A stretch of 15,547 nucleotides of DNA, from positions 1-15,547 of the forward strand of contig CAYXXZ010000074.1 of assembly GCA_964469165.1 (NCBI GenBank), read 5' to 3'. The DNA is from CAYXXZ01 sp964469165. GTDB taxonomy: Bacteria > Pseudomonadota > Gammaproteobacteria > Pseudomonadales > Porticoccaceae. The notes beneath the pieces were generated by a model that worked only from the letters and a program-made list of their open reading frames with translations, ran no database searches and was not told the origin of the DNA. How positions within the stretch are numbered: the first letter of the stretch is position 1; every line of letters begins with the position of its first letter. The translations under genes were made by a program, and so were the position numbers. This document shows positions 6,569 to 15,495 of this stretch, one piece after another.

Positions 6569-8558
6569 GATGGTTTCTCGCCGGTAGTGGCAGGGAAATC
6601 ACTGCGCCGGGCAGGGTCGCCTCGCCAGGCAATGCCGCTAGCCCGAGTGACCCCCTGCCAACGGGTTTCTTCTCTCCGCAAAGGTTCACCTCGATACCCT
6701 TGCCGGCGTCGACAACCAAGCTCATGTCTTTTTCCGCGAGATAAAACACCCAAAAGTCATCCGTGCCTATGCTCAGCGTTACATCCGGTGCCTCGGCTCC
6801 TGGCACCAAAGTACCGGCAGGAGCCACCACACTGGAGATGGTCGGATCGATATTGATTTCAACAAGTATGTCTTCAACGGTTACATCCGTAATACCGAAC
6901 TGTGCGGGGTCGACGGCAATCCTGGTACTGCCGTCCTCTCCCGTCACGCCCTGCACTGGCCCCTGATCCGCGCCCGTGTTTTCATCCTTGACGACATCGC
7001 CTCCCGGTAGCGGGGGGTCAACTACCCCTGCTGGGTACAGCTTGATCTGTAGCCCCGAAATATCACCTGCAGCGGCACCCATCTCCACTGCTGTCGATGT
7101 CGCCTTGGCATTGAGATAGACCGGCGGCGCAGTACCAGGCTCCTGTTGCCCTTCATCTTGTCGCGGATCATCGCGGGTGGCACCTCCATCGGTTCCGTCA
7201 CCTGGAGTAACAGTGACAGAGCCTCCCGCAGCGACGGGTGAGGAAGTCTCTCCAGAAGCAGGACTATCGGAAGGGTCCTCACCATCGTCTGTGGGTGCAC
7301 CGCTATCATCAGTGGGGGGCAACATATGATCGTCACCACCACCGATGGGGATGTCCTTGGGATCATCGGTGGCACCGGGAATCGGGACGGGTGTCATATT
7401 TTCAGGGGTGAAACGGCACCATTCCGTAAGGTCCATTCCCAACAGAAAGCCGTTTTCCGAGGGTGGTGGACCGCAACGTTCAAGTGCCGCCCGCACATTG
7501 GTGATCTGCTGGTTGAGGCGATTGGTCAGGTTGGCCTTGTCGGTCATATTGATGTTCGCCGCTGCGACATTAGCCAGTTGCGCCTGGTAATCGTCGAGCA
7601 ATTGCCTCAGCACCGGGCAGTTGGTGGTGAGCATGGCGTCACCGGCGCTGCGTTCTGTGCTGCCAAAACGCATAAACAGACCATCGACCATGTCCTCTTT
7701 GGGGCAGCAGTCGCATGCGAGACCAGCGATATCGAGAATTCGTTGTATCGAATCACTCTGTGGCCAGCCAAAGCTGTCGTTCATCACATCGTGATCATGT
7801 CCTTCGTTATGGCCGCCGCCTTCGTGGTATTCATCATCAAGCCCCATCAGATGACCGGCCTCGTGAGCACTGGAGGCATCCCAGGCGTCATGAGGGTCGT
7901 AGGCCCAACGCCCGGTGGTGCCACTGTGATTTTTCTCGAGGCTGCCATCTTTTGCCCTGACGTTGGAGCGATAGTCGGTAACCATCACTTCAATCTGATG
8001 GTAGCCCGGTGTCGGCTCTTCACCGCGTACTTTGACATCGATTTTGAAATAGACCTTGCAGCAGTTGATCTCAGTACAAGCATCGTCACCTCCGGCCGCC
8101 GCAAGCATCTGTCGGGCATGGTCATCGAGCTTTTCCCGCAATTCATTATCCAAGCCTCTCGTAGCTCGCCTTCTGTCTTTCTCATTCACCCCCAGATCCT
8201 CGGCGGCATTCCTTACCTGTTCGTCCGTGGGGCCATTCCAGACACTGTCGATTTCCGCCTGCCACTGTTCTGCTACGTGGGCGAGAAAACCCGCACCGTA
8301 TGACGTGTGGCTCATCATCAACTCCTCAACCCTCTCGCGCGTTTCAGGGTCCATTTTTTCCAACCCCTCATCCGTCCAGCTCAGCGGTTCGGTATCGGAG
8401 TAAATCTCTATTTTCAGCATCACCGTCCGCTCACATTCGCTGCGCGCGGTCACCGTGGTAGTGGCGTGGACTGGATTGAAAAAAGAAGCTACGCAGCAAA
8501 GGAAAAATGGAAGAGCTGCAACGGACCAGCGAACAGATGTGGCGCATTTACACCTCAT
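6555..8558 (-). CDS. Exported metzincin-like zinc metalloprotease with long acidic linker
   Basis: A 667-residue secreted protein. The signal peptide spans about residues 1-32 (ending NPVHA). An N-terminal region of ~200 residues, with Cys pairs, precedes the zinc motif HEAGHLMGLDDEY at 232-244. This fits HExxHxxGxxD: ligands H232, H236 and D242, catalytic E233. M259 in DVMND may be the metzincin Met-turn. A Cys-rich segment (ACDCCP) and a helical stretch follow, then roughly 100 residues rich in Asp, Gly, Pro, Ser and Thr with no predicted fold. A C-terminal, probably beta-rich domain resembles nothing I can name. The ATG at 8558 is chosen over 8591 because GGAG precedes it by 7 bases and it lies one base after the upstream stop. 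The protease call rests on the motif; the exact family is unassigned. Confidence 0.78.
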   Translation of the reverse strand: MRCKCATSVRWSVAALPFFLCCVASFFNPVHATTTVTARSECERTVMLKIEIYSDTEPLSWTDEGLEKMDPETRERVEELMMSHTSYGAGFLAHVAEQWQAEIDSVWNGPTDEQVRNAAEDLGVNEKDRRRATRGLDNELREKLDDHARQMLAAAGGDDACTEINCCKVYFKIDVKVRGEEPTPGYHQIEVMVTDYRSNVRAKDGSLEKNHSGTTGRWAYDPHDAWDASSAHEAGHLMGLDDEYHEGGGHNEGHDHDVMNDSFGWPQSDSIQRILDIAGLACDCCPKEDMVDGLFMRFGSTERSAGDAMLTTNCPVLRQLLDDYQAQLANVAAANINMTDKANLTNRLNQQITNVRAALERCGPPPSENGFLLGMDLTEWCRFTPENMTPVPIPGATDDPKDIPIGGGDDHMLPPTDDSGAPTDDGEDPSDSPASGETSSPVAAGGSVTVTPGDGTDGGATRDDPRQDEGQQEPGTAPPVYLNAKATSTAVEMGAAAGDISGLQIKLYPAGVVDPPLPGGDVVKDENTGADQGPVQGVTGEDGSTRIAVDPAQFGITDVTVEDILVEINIDPTISSVVAPAGTLVPGAEAPDVTLSIGTDDFWVFYLAEKDMSLVVDAGKGIEVNLCGEKKPVGRGSLGLAALPGEATLPGAVISLPLPARNHHDNP

Positions 8559-8559
8559 G

Positions 8560-9129
8560 TCACCGCTCCACCATCTTATAAGACTTGTCAAGCAGCGCGT
8601 TGTAAATCACCCGTCGCTCGGCGGGCACCCTGGTGTTGATTGTCAAAGCCAGAATGTCAAAATCCATGACACGGATATTCTGTGTCCTGACCCTGTGGCT
8701 CCGACCATTGGCTGTCACTTCAAGAAGAGCATAATCGCCATCGATCACATCGGGGTTTGTGTAGCTCGGCTCCAATGTGAAGAACCGCAACCGCTCCATG
8801 GCAGCAAAAATCGTCTCCACATCGTCCGGCGGAAGCTGGATACGCAGTTCTTCAAGGGTTTTAGCCCCGCGTATGCGTGGCGACAACAAGGCCGTGCCGT
8901 CAGCGGACACGACGATACTTTCCAACTGAAGAGGGTGTTGCTGATGAATGGGAGCAGACTCCAGCTTTATGACGAAATCCGCTGGTACTGTGTTTCGCCC
9001 ATCCGCCTCCGCCGCGAGCACCGCAGCACAGCCCCCGAACAAACCTACGGCCATTTCCATCATGACCAAAAGAAGCCATCGTCTCGAAACACCTATGGTC
9101 ACGCTGTGCAAACGAGTTGGCAGATTCAT
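8560..9129 (-). CDS. Small exported protein of unknown function, first gene of the protease operon
   Basis: A 189-residue protein with a long N-terminal signal: twin Arg at 16-17, a hydrophobic core at 18-38, and likely cleavage after AVLAA near residue 40. A cysteine at 34 (LFGGC) sits in a poor lipobox, so a lipoprotein is possible but not favoured. The mature part (about 150 residues) alternates short strands and helices: 'LESIVVSADGTALL', 'LPPDDVETIFAAMERLRFFTLEPSYTNP' and 'YALLEVTANGRSHRVRTQ'. This layout loosely recalls small DUF6438-type periplasmic domains; that likeness is from memory and uncertain. A GAGGAGG ribosome site (9134-9140) precedes the ATG. Heading the protease operon, it could be a chaperone, inhibitor or accessory factor, which is inference from position only. 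Confidence 0.8.
   Translation of the reverse strand: MNLPTRLHSVTIGVSRRWLLLVMMEMAVGLFGGCAAVLAAEADGRNTVPADFVIKLESAPIHQQHPLQLESIVVSADGTALLSPRIRGAKTLEELRIQLPPDDVETIFAAMERLRFFTLEPSYTNPDVIDGDYALLEVTANGRSHRVRTQNIRVMDFDILALTINTRVPAERRVIYNALLDKSYKMVER
8566..8569 (-). promoter_or_regulatory. Shine-Dalgarno GGAG for the metalloprotease gene
   Basis: On the minus strand, GGAG lies inside the last codons of the 189-residue upstream gene, 7 bases before ATG 8558. It supports 8558 rather than the in-frame ATG at 8591, and indicates coupled translation. Confidence 0.6.
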
Positions 9130-9133
9130 GTCC

Positions 9134-9140
9134 CCTCCTC
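9134..9140 (-). promoter_or_regulatory. Strong Shine-Dalgarno GAGGAGG for the 189-residue protein gene
   Basis: GAGGAGG on the minus strand ends 4 bases before ATG 9129, slightly closer than ideal. It is the strongest ribosome site in the window and marks the head of the three-gene minus-strand operon. Confidence 0.65.
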
Positions 9141-9259
9141 AGTTGGTTGCGGGTGAGCCTCGCGCATCGCATGAACCCCATACTTCCACTGCAAAGATAC
9201 AAGCTCCAGACTCCCTTTTGCCGTAGGTGCAAGGGCGGAACCGTATCCGGTAAACATGA

Positions 9260-9308
9260 GCTGGACGGACTAGCGAAAACCGGTACACGCGTTAAAGACT
9301 AGTCCAGC
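9260..9308. repeat. Imperfect inverted repeat in the divergent intergenic region
   Basis: GCTGG-ACGG-ACTAG (9260-9273) can pair with CTAGTCCAGC (9299-9308): ten base pairs with a four-base bulge on the left arm and a 25-base loop. There is no T-tract, so it is not a terminator. Between divergent operons it could be an operator or a 5' leader structure. Confidence 0.35.
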
Positions 9309-9328
9309 CGAGGGTGATTGCAAAGACC

Positions 9329-9359
9329 GTTTGTCGCCTCAGAAAAGCTGTTCGTCGCC
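9329..9359. repeat. Direct repeat GTTYGTCGCC with 21-base spacing
   Basis: GTTTGTCGCC starts at 9329 and GTTCGTCGCC at 9350: nine of ten bases match and the period is 21, two helical turns. That is typical of paired sites for a dimeric regulator on one DNA face. No regulator gene is in the window, so the role is a guess. Confidence 0.35.
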
Positions 9360-9496
9360 ACGCCGTTCAAACATGCCTTGTGCTATGGCAACTTCGGGAA
9401 ATTGAATTATATTGAAATTTGGCTTGCGACGTTCTTGAGCCCAAACAGAAAGAAAGCGGATATATGAATCCGCACTTGATCATTATCAGAAAGTCG

Positions 9497-9500
9497 AGGA
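9497..9500 (+). promoter_or_regulatory. Shine-Dalgarno AGGA deciding the start of the Glu-Pro protein
   Basis: AGGA ends 8 bases before ATG 9509. Starting there puts a classical signal peptide at the very N-terminus. The in-frame ATG at 9464 and TTG at 9419 would bury it behind 15-30 extra residues. Confidence 0.6.
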
Positions 9501-9508
9501 ACTCCTCC

Positions 9509-10711
<1,203 letters not shown>

Positions 10712-10723
10712 CTCTTGTTTCCT

Positions 10724-10741
10724 GAAAGGCCAGATCCTTTC
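10724..10741. other. Short hairpin between the Glu-Pro gene and the TolC-like gene
   Basis: GAAAGG (10724-10729) and CCTTTC (10736-10741) form a six-pair stem with a six-base loop in the 61-base gap. No T-tract follows, so a Rho-independent terminator is not supported. It could be an mRNA-processing or 3'-stabilising structure that lets the first gene be expressed more highly than the exporter genes. Confidence 0.3.
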
Positions 10742-10772
10742 TGAACCTGCCATAACCGGAATATCGTGATGC

Positions 10773-12170
10773 ATGGACCCTAGATATTTACCCTGCTTGC
10801 TGATTCTAACGAGTGTTCCGGTATTCGCAGCTGAGATACCGGACTCCCCCGTTATATCTCTTCCCCATGCTCTGGAGATTGCGCTCGACAATAACCCGCT
10901 TTACCTCAACAGTCTGGACTACGTAGAAATGGCTGAAATCGATTTTGAAAGCGCGCGTGCCATCTACAAGACCAAATTCCGCTCATCGACCACGACTGAT
11001 GCCCGCTCTGGTGCCGACACAGGCAGCACGTACAATCTTTATCTGGAGAAGCTCAATCCCGGCGGCTCACAGTACTCCGCTGGGCTCTACAATTACCACT
11101 TCGCAGACAAGCATCTATCCGAATTCCGCATCAGTTACACCCTGCCCTTTTTCCGCGACCCCCTCGAAGACGGCAACTTTACCATCGAAGAAAAACAGAT
11201 ATCCGTCAAACGAAAAAAGCTACTTGCGAGGATAAGCCGTCAGGAACTGATCAACGAGGTGGTCAACGTCTATTACCACTTGGCCCTGGCCAATGAAGCC
11301 GTGCGTGTCAGCAGCCTCAGGTTCGGTATCGCCGAACGCATCCATGCCCGCTCCCAGATTCGTCACCAAGGCGGTGCCATCAGCGATATCGAACTTGCCA
11401 AGTATCGCCTGCGGCTCGACATGGCGCACCAGCAGAAGCAACACGCACTGTTCAACCAGCAACGGGGACAAGCGTCTTTTCGCTCCACGCTGGGCCTTCC
11501 CCAAGATCAACGTTTTCTCCTGGGCCCCGCAGCCCTGTCTCACATCGACATTCAATTCCTGTCACGGGATATGGCTGAGTTGGAGATTCTGGCTCTGGAG
11601 AACCGAGTTGAAGTCGTCGGCAAGCGGGACGAGCTTGCGATTATGCAACGCAAGCTGACGCTTGCATCTGATGCGGGGATGTCTGGTCTTGACATCAGTC
11701 TGCAGTACGCATGGGTGGGTGAAAGCAATTCATTTTCGGACAGTCTCAGTTTCAACGACCAGCGTTTTGGCCTTGGACTGAAGATGGATACCGATTTCGG
11801 TTTGGGCGACAAAAACCGTAGTGGCAGGATGATGTATCTGCAGTACCAGACAGAGAAGCGTAATTTCGTGCAAATGCAAGAAAAAGTGCGCATGGAAGTG
11901 CAGCAAGCCTATTTCAATCTTTTCCGCAACAAGGACCTGATGAGCCTTGCCAATGCGTCCTTGCTTATCGTCGAGCAGGAATTTCGGCGCGCGGAGATTC
12001 GTCACGGTGACGGCCTTGCAGATGAAATGGAATTACTGGAAGCCCAGCTGCTGCTCGAAGAAGCACGCTTCCAGGATTTCAACGCCCGGGTCAATTACCT
12101 CATGGCTGGTCAGACGTTGGTGATGGCCACCGGGCAGTACGCTGCGGAGGAGCGCGATGACCAGAAGTGA
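10773..12170 (+). CDS. TolC-like outer-membrane efflux protein
   Basis: A 465-residue outer-membrane factor of the TolC (OEP) family, the channel part of a tripartite exporter. It has a signal peptide (MDPRYLPCLLILTSVPVFAA, cleavage near 20), the family opening 'SLPHALEIALDNNPLYL', long amphipathic helices with heptad character (about 135-200 and 365-455), and strand-like segments with aromatics ('AGLYNYHF', 'FRISYTLPFF' and 'GLDISLQYAWVG'). 'LANASLLIVEQEFRRAEIRHGDGLADEMELLEAQLLLEEA' is a typical second OEP repeat. The first barrel segment is somewhat atypical compared with E. coli TolC. It shares a 14-base overlap with the adaptor gene, so channel and adaptor are probably made together. The ATG has only a weak ribosome site (GGA, 12 bases ahead). 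Confidence 0.88.
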   Translation: MDPRYLPCLLILTSVPVFAAEIPDSPVISLPHALEIALDNNPLYLNSLDYVEMAEIDFESARAIYKTKFRSSTTTDARSGADTGSTYNLYLEKLNPGGSQYSAGLYNYHFADKHLSEFRISYTLPFFRDPLEDGNFTIEEKQISVKRKKLLARISRQELINEVVNVYYHLALANEAVRVSSLRFGIAERIHARSQIRHQGGAISDIELAKYRLRLDMAHQQKQHALFNQQRGQASFRSTLGLPQDQRFLLGPAALSHIDIQFLSRDMAELEILALENRVEVVGKRDELAIMQRKLTLASDAGMSGLDISLQYAWVGESNSFSDSLSFNDQRFGLGLKMDTDFGLGDKNRSGRMMYLQYQTEKRNFVQMQEKVRMEVQQAYFNLFRNKDLMSLANASLLIVEQEFRRAEIRHGDGLADEMELLEAQLLLEEARFQDFNARVNYLMAGQTLVMATGQYAAEERDDQK

Positions 12171-13644
12171 CATCGACCAGACGCTCAAACTCCTCCGCAT
12201 CCCAAGAATGGGAGTCGCAATCATGGCCGCCTGTCTGATGATTCTTGCAGCAAGTTCCCTGATCCTTAGCGGCAATTCCTCCACCAGGGGCGACACTGAA
12301 GCGTTCAGGCCAGTGGCGCGGGTAGAGGCAGGGCCATTCGATATCGAGGTTACTGAAACTGCAACTCTGGATGCGCGTCAATCAGTGACATTGTCCTCTG
12401 CACTCCCGAGCAATACTGCAAAAATTCTCTTTCTTGCCGCAGAGGGCAGCATTATCCGTGAAGGCGAAATTGTCGCCCGTTTCGATCCATCCCCTTTCGA
12501 GGAGTATATCGCCAAGCTGGACAGCGAAATAGATGAAGCCCGTGCCATTGTTCAACAGGGTGAGGCGGAATTAGAGCTTTTGAAAGCGGATGCCGACGCA
12601 AAGGAGAGCCGTCTGGAGCAGCAGCTCAGCAACGTGCGTGTCAAGCTTGAAAACCTGCAACAAAGTGAAATTCCACTGCGCCTATCGCGAGCCGAGAAAC
12701 AACTCAACCATGCAGAAACAGACTACCGCAGAGCGCGTCAGGCGGTGGCGACGGAAGAGAAGCTCATCGCCAGTGGTCTCTCCAAAAAAGCTGACCTGAC
12801 CCTGGTCTTGGAGGCGGAAAAGGAAAAGAAAATCGAGTTGGATATGGCGCGACGTAACTACAACAATCAACAAAATCTCGCCCCCAATGAACTGCGCCAA
12901 GCTCAGCTGGCAGTAGAGCATGGTGTGCGAGAATTGGAAAGCCACCGCGAGATCGTCTACACCCAGAGCCTTGCCAAACACAACGCCGGCCTAGCGCGCA
13001 GTCGCGGCAAACTGGCGGAACTGGAACAGGCGCGCCGTGAAGCGATGAACAACCTGGAACGTACAGTTCTCACAGCCCCTGTATCCGGTCAGTTATTGTT
13101 CATGAAAATTTCACTAGGCAATGAGAGGCGCCGTGTCCAGGTTGGCGATTCCCTGTGGCAGCACCAGGCCTTTGCGGTGATTCCCGACATGAATGCGATG
13201 ATTGCCCGCAGCAATGTGAGAGAAAGTGAGATCGGCAAGTTGCAGGAAGGACAACAGGCTCTCATTTATCCTGACGCCTACCCAAGCCTGGAACTCCGCG
13301 GTCACCTGGAATCCATCGGCTCTCTGGTGGTCGGCGAGGGACATGGCAACGCCTTCGAAGTGCGCGTCGCCCTCGAGCAGACCGACAGCCGTTTGCGACC
13401 CGGCATGAACGCCCGCGCTCGGATTCTCGCACGCCATTATGAACACGCATTGCGGATACCTGTTGAAGCTGTCTTTTACCAGGAGCGCAAACCGGTATGC
13501 TTCCTGTGGCAAAGCGGGCGCCCCCTCAGGGTGCCCGTGACACTGGGCGACAGCGATGGTCGTCACGTGATCGTGCAATCGGGATTGCAGGAAGGTCAGG
13601 AAGTGCTGCTCGTCATGCCAAACAGCCAGGCTTCTCTGCCATGA
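12157..13644 (+). CDS. HlyD/MacA-type periplasmic adaptor (membrane fusion protein)
   Basis: A 495-residue adaptor linking an inner-membrane ABC transporter to the outer-membrane channel. One N-terminal membrane segment (18-38) is followed by the first half of a barrel-sandwich (lipoyl-like) domain (about 90-112, 'ILFLAAEGSIIREGEIVARFD'). A very long alpha-helical coiled-coil hairpin (about 113-303, rich in Glu/Lys/Arg/Leu) comes next, then the second lipoyl half (306-334, 'TAPVSGQLLFMKISLG'), a beta-barrel domain and a membrane-proximal domain ending 'GLQEGQEVLLVMP'. E. coli MacA has about 371 residues; the extra length is mainly in the hairpin. GGAG precedes the ATG, which overlaps the TolC-like gene by 14 bases; the stop overlaps the ATPase start (ATGA, 13641-13644). 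Confidence 0.9.
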   Translation: MTRSDIDQTLKLLRIPRMGVAIMAACLMILAASSLILSGNSSTRGDTEAFRPVARVEAGPFDIEVTETATLDARQSVTLSSALPSNTAKILFLAAEGSIIREGEIVARFDPSPFEEYIAKLDSEIDEARAIVQQGEAELELLKADADAKESRLEQQLSNVRVKLENLQQSEIPLRLSRAEKQLNHAETDYRRARQAVATEEKLIASGLSKKADLTLVLEAEKEKKIELDMARRNYNNQQNLAPNELRQAQLAVEHGVRELESHREIVYTQSLAKHNAGLARSRGKLAELEQARREAMNNLERTVLTAPVSGQLLFMKISLGNERRRVQVGDSLWQHQAFAVIPDMNAMIARSNVRESEIGKLQEGQQALIYPDAYPSLELRGHLESIGSLVVGEGHGNAFEVRVALEQTDSRLRPGMNARARILARHYEHALRIPVEAVFYQERKPVCFLWQSGRPLRVPVTLGDSDGRHVIVQSGLQEGQEVLLVMPNSQASLP

Positions 13645-14300
13645 TCCGCGCACAAAACCTCTGCAAGACACACCGGCAGGGAGAGCGGGAGGTAGTAGCA
13701 GTACATGACTTCTCCATCACCCTGAAGTCGGGTGAATTCGCCGCTCTGATGGGCGAATCAGGCGCTGGCAAGACGACAGTGTTGCAAATCCTCGGCTGCC
13801 TGGATCAACCCTGCGGCGGTCGCTACTGGTTCGATGGCGAAAGAGTCGACACTATGGCGGAGCAACGTCTCGCTGCTATCCGCAACCGCATGATCGGCTT
13901 CGTATTCCAGACCAGCCACTTCATTGATTACCTGGACATGACGGACAACATCGCCCTGCCCGGGTTCTATGCCATGGGGGGTAATCACGCGGCGCAGCGT
14001 GCCCGCGCGCGGGAATTGTTGCAATGCGTCGGACTCGGTCAGCGTACCGCCCACCTGCCCTCAGCCTTGTCCGGTGGCGAACGCCAAAGAGCGGCCATAG
14101 CCCGGGCGTTGTTCAATGAGCCGAAACTACTCCTGGCCGATGAGCCCACCGGCAACCTGGACAGCGCGAACACACTTCACATCATGGATATCCTCAAGAC
14201 CCTCCATCGGGACGGGCTCAGCATCCTCCTGGTTACCCACGATAGCGCGGTCGCTGCACGGGCAGATCGCATCATTCACATCGGACAAAGCCCCCCATAG
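13641..14300 (+). CDS. MacB/LolD-type ABC transporter ATPase
   Basis: A 219-residue cytoplasmic ABC ATPase that powers the adjacent permease. All motifs are intact: Walker A GESGAGKT at 38-45, Q-loop Q90 in GFVFQTSHF, signature LSGGE at 143-147, Walker B LLLADE at 163-168 followed by PTGNLD, and H-loop H200 in LLVTHD. The 'ADEPTGNLDS' string and short length place it in the MacB/LolD/FtsE group. Unlike E. coli MacB, where ATPase and permease are fused, here they are separate genes. ATG 13641 overlaps the adaptor stop by four bases; upstream frame extension to 13497 lies within the adaptor gene and is not family-like. Confidence 0.95.
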   Translation: MIRAQNLCKTHRQGEREVVAVHDFSITLKSGEFAALMGESGAGKTTVLQILGCLDQPCGGRYWFDGERVDTMAEQRLAAIRNRMIGFVFQTSHFIDYLDMTDNIALPGFYAMGGNHAAQRARARELLQCVGLGQRTAHLPSALSGGERQRAAIARALFNEPKLLLADEPTGNLDSANTLHIMDILKTLHRDGLSILLVTHDSAVAARADRIIHIGQSPP

Positions 14301-14301
14301 A

Positions 14302-15495
14302 ATGTATGCAATCCATTTGCGCCACCTTCCACAAGCACTCATGCTGTGGCGCAAGCATCGCCTGCAGGCGCTGCTCAGCACCCTCGGCATCATTGCCGGC
14401 ATCAGCGGTCTGGTGTTGGTAATCGCCCTCGCAGAAGGAGCCAGGGAAGAGATGGATAATACCCTCACCAAGCTCGGCAGCGGCACCCTGATAGTCAAAA
14501 GCACGGAAGATGGAGCTTCGCCCCTTCACGGCGCACGCGCAGAATCTCTGACAAGGCTGTTAGGTTCACATTTGCATCTACTCGCACCCATAAAAACTCT
14601 CACAACGCCAGTATCTAACGACGAGATACTGATCGACGCTGTACGGGTCACAGGCACGACCCGCGATTACCGGGAGATTTTCTCACTGCAACTGCATCAG
14701 GGCCGCTTTCTCGTCGACCTCGACCTGGAGCGTCGCCAGCGGGTGTGCGTGTTGGGCTGGGAACTGGGGCGCAGCCTTTTTCCCAGACGCGAAGTGCTGG
14801 GGAGCGAGCTGCGGATTGGCAGTGAATGGTATCTTGTTGTGGGCTGGCTGAAACCCGGCGCAGTGGACCTCACCACACTGAAATCCCTTGGTCTGTCCCA
14901 TTATGACCAAAGTGTTTATGTCCCGGTCACCACCCTTGTCGAGACGAGTCTTCGCGTTCCCTTGAGTGAATTGGCACTGCGTTTCAGGGATGAGCGGCAG
15001 CTAGGTGACGCCCTTGATCTGGTGCGCCGCACTATCGAACATGACAGTGCCCAGGGAGTGGTCGAATATCTGATGCCGGTAGAATTGTTGAAACAACGTC
15101 AGCGTGTGCAGGGTATTTTCCAATACCTGCTGCTCGGAATAGCAGGTTTGATGCTGGTAGTGGGAGGCATCGGCGTAATGAACATCATGCTGGTAAACGT
15201 AGCGAACCGTCGCGCCGAAATCGGATTGCGTCGAGCGGTTGGCGCAACCCGCACCGATATACTGGCGCAGTTCCTTACCGAATCCCTGGTGGTGACGCTG
15301 GTGGGCGGAGCTTGCGGAGTGGTTGCAGGCTTCGCCCTCATCCTGATCGCGCAGTGGTGGAGCAATTGGCCCATGGTTTTCAGTCCCCGGGCGGCGCTCA
15401 TCGGTTTCTCTGTGTCGCTACTGATCGGAGTAGCTTTTGGTACCTACCCAGCGTTGCAGGCGGTAAAGATTACGCCGGTCAGGGCCTTGAATTGA
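14302..15495 (+). CDS. MacB/FtsX-type ABC transporter permease
   Basis: A 397-residue inner-membrane permease of the MacB/FtsX type VII class. It has a first membrane helix at about 24-44 ('LLSTLGIIAGISGLVLVIALAEGA'), a periplasmic domain of about 225 residues, then three membrane helices near 275-300 ('GIAGLMLVVGGIGVMNIMLVNV'), 325-352 and 365-385. Typical family strings are 'RRAEIGLRRAVGATRTDILAQFLTESL' and the C-terminal 'GTYPALQAVKITPVRALN'. Such permeases act by mechanotransmission and usually take substrates from the periplasm rather than the cytoplasm. ATG 14302 follows the ATPase stop by one base; the longer frame back to 14116 overlaps the ATPase. It is the last gene of the exporter operon in the window. 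Confidence 0.94.
   Translation: MYAIHLRHLPQALMLWRKHRLQALLSTLGIIAGISGLVLVIALAEGAREEMDNTLTKLGSGTLIVKSTEDGASPLHGARAESLTRLLGSHLHLLAPIKTLTTPVSNDEILIDAVRVTGTTRDYREIFSLQLHQGRFLVDLDLERRQRVCVLGWELGRSLFPRREVLGSELRIGSEWYLVVGWLKPGAVDLTTLKSLGLSHYDQSVYVPVTTLVETSLRVPLSELALRFRDERQLGDALDLVRRTIEHDSAQGVVEYLMPVELLKQRQRVQGIFQYLLLGIAGLMLVVGGIGVMNIMLVNVANRRAEIGLRRAVGATRTDILAQFLTESLVVTLVGGACGVVAGFALILIAQWWSNWPMVFSPRAALIGFSVSLLIGVAFGTYPALQAVKITPVRALN

Larger units (their letters stand above)
9130..9508. promoter_or_regulatory. Divergent intergenic region between protease and exporter operons
   Basis: 379 bases without a convincing gene separate the two operons, and must hold the promoters of both. An AT-rich stretch (9399-9420) with TATATT at 9408-9413 is the best + strand -10 candidate, but no good -35 sits 16-18 bases ahead of it. 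On the minus strand I saw no convincing promoter pair. The region also holds an imperfect inverted repeat (9260-9308) and two near-identical 10-mers 21 bases apart (9329 and 9350), listed separately. Short open frames here have no ribosome site or family likeness. Confidence 0.5.

Noticed and set aside
8560..9129. Lipoprotein call for the 189-residue protein from LFGGC
   Set aside because: The -3 position is Phe and a later AVLAA site fits normal signal peptidase cleavage better; kept only as a possibility.
9117..9302. Short + strand open frame of 61 residues in the divergent intergenic region
   Set aside because: It overlaps the start of the minus-strand gene, has no convincing ribosome site and no recognisable composition or motif.
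10724..10741. Rho-independent terminator after the Glu-Pro gene
   Set aside because: The stem is short and AT-containing and no T-tract follows; kept only as a small hairpin.
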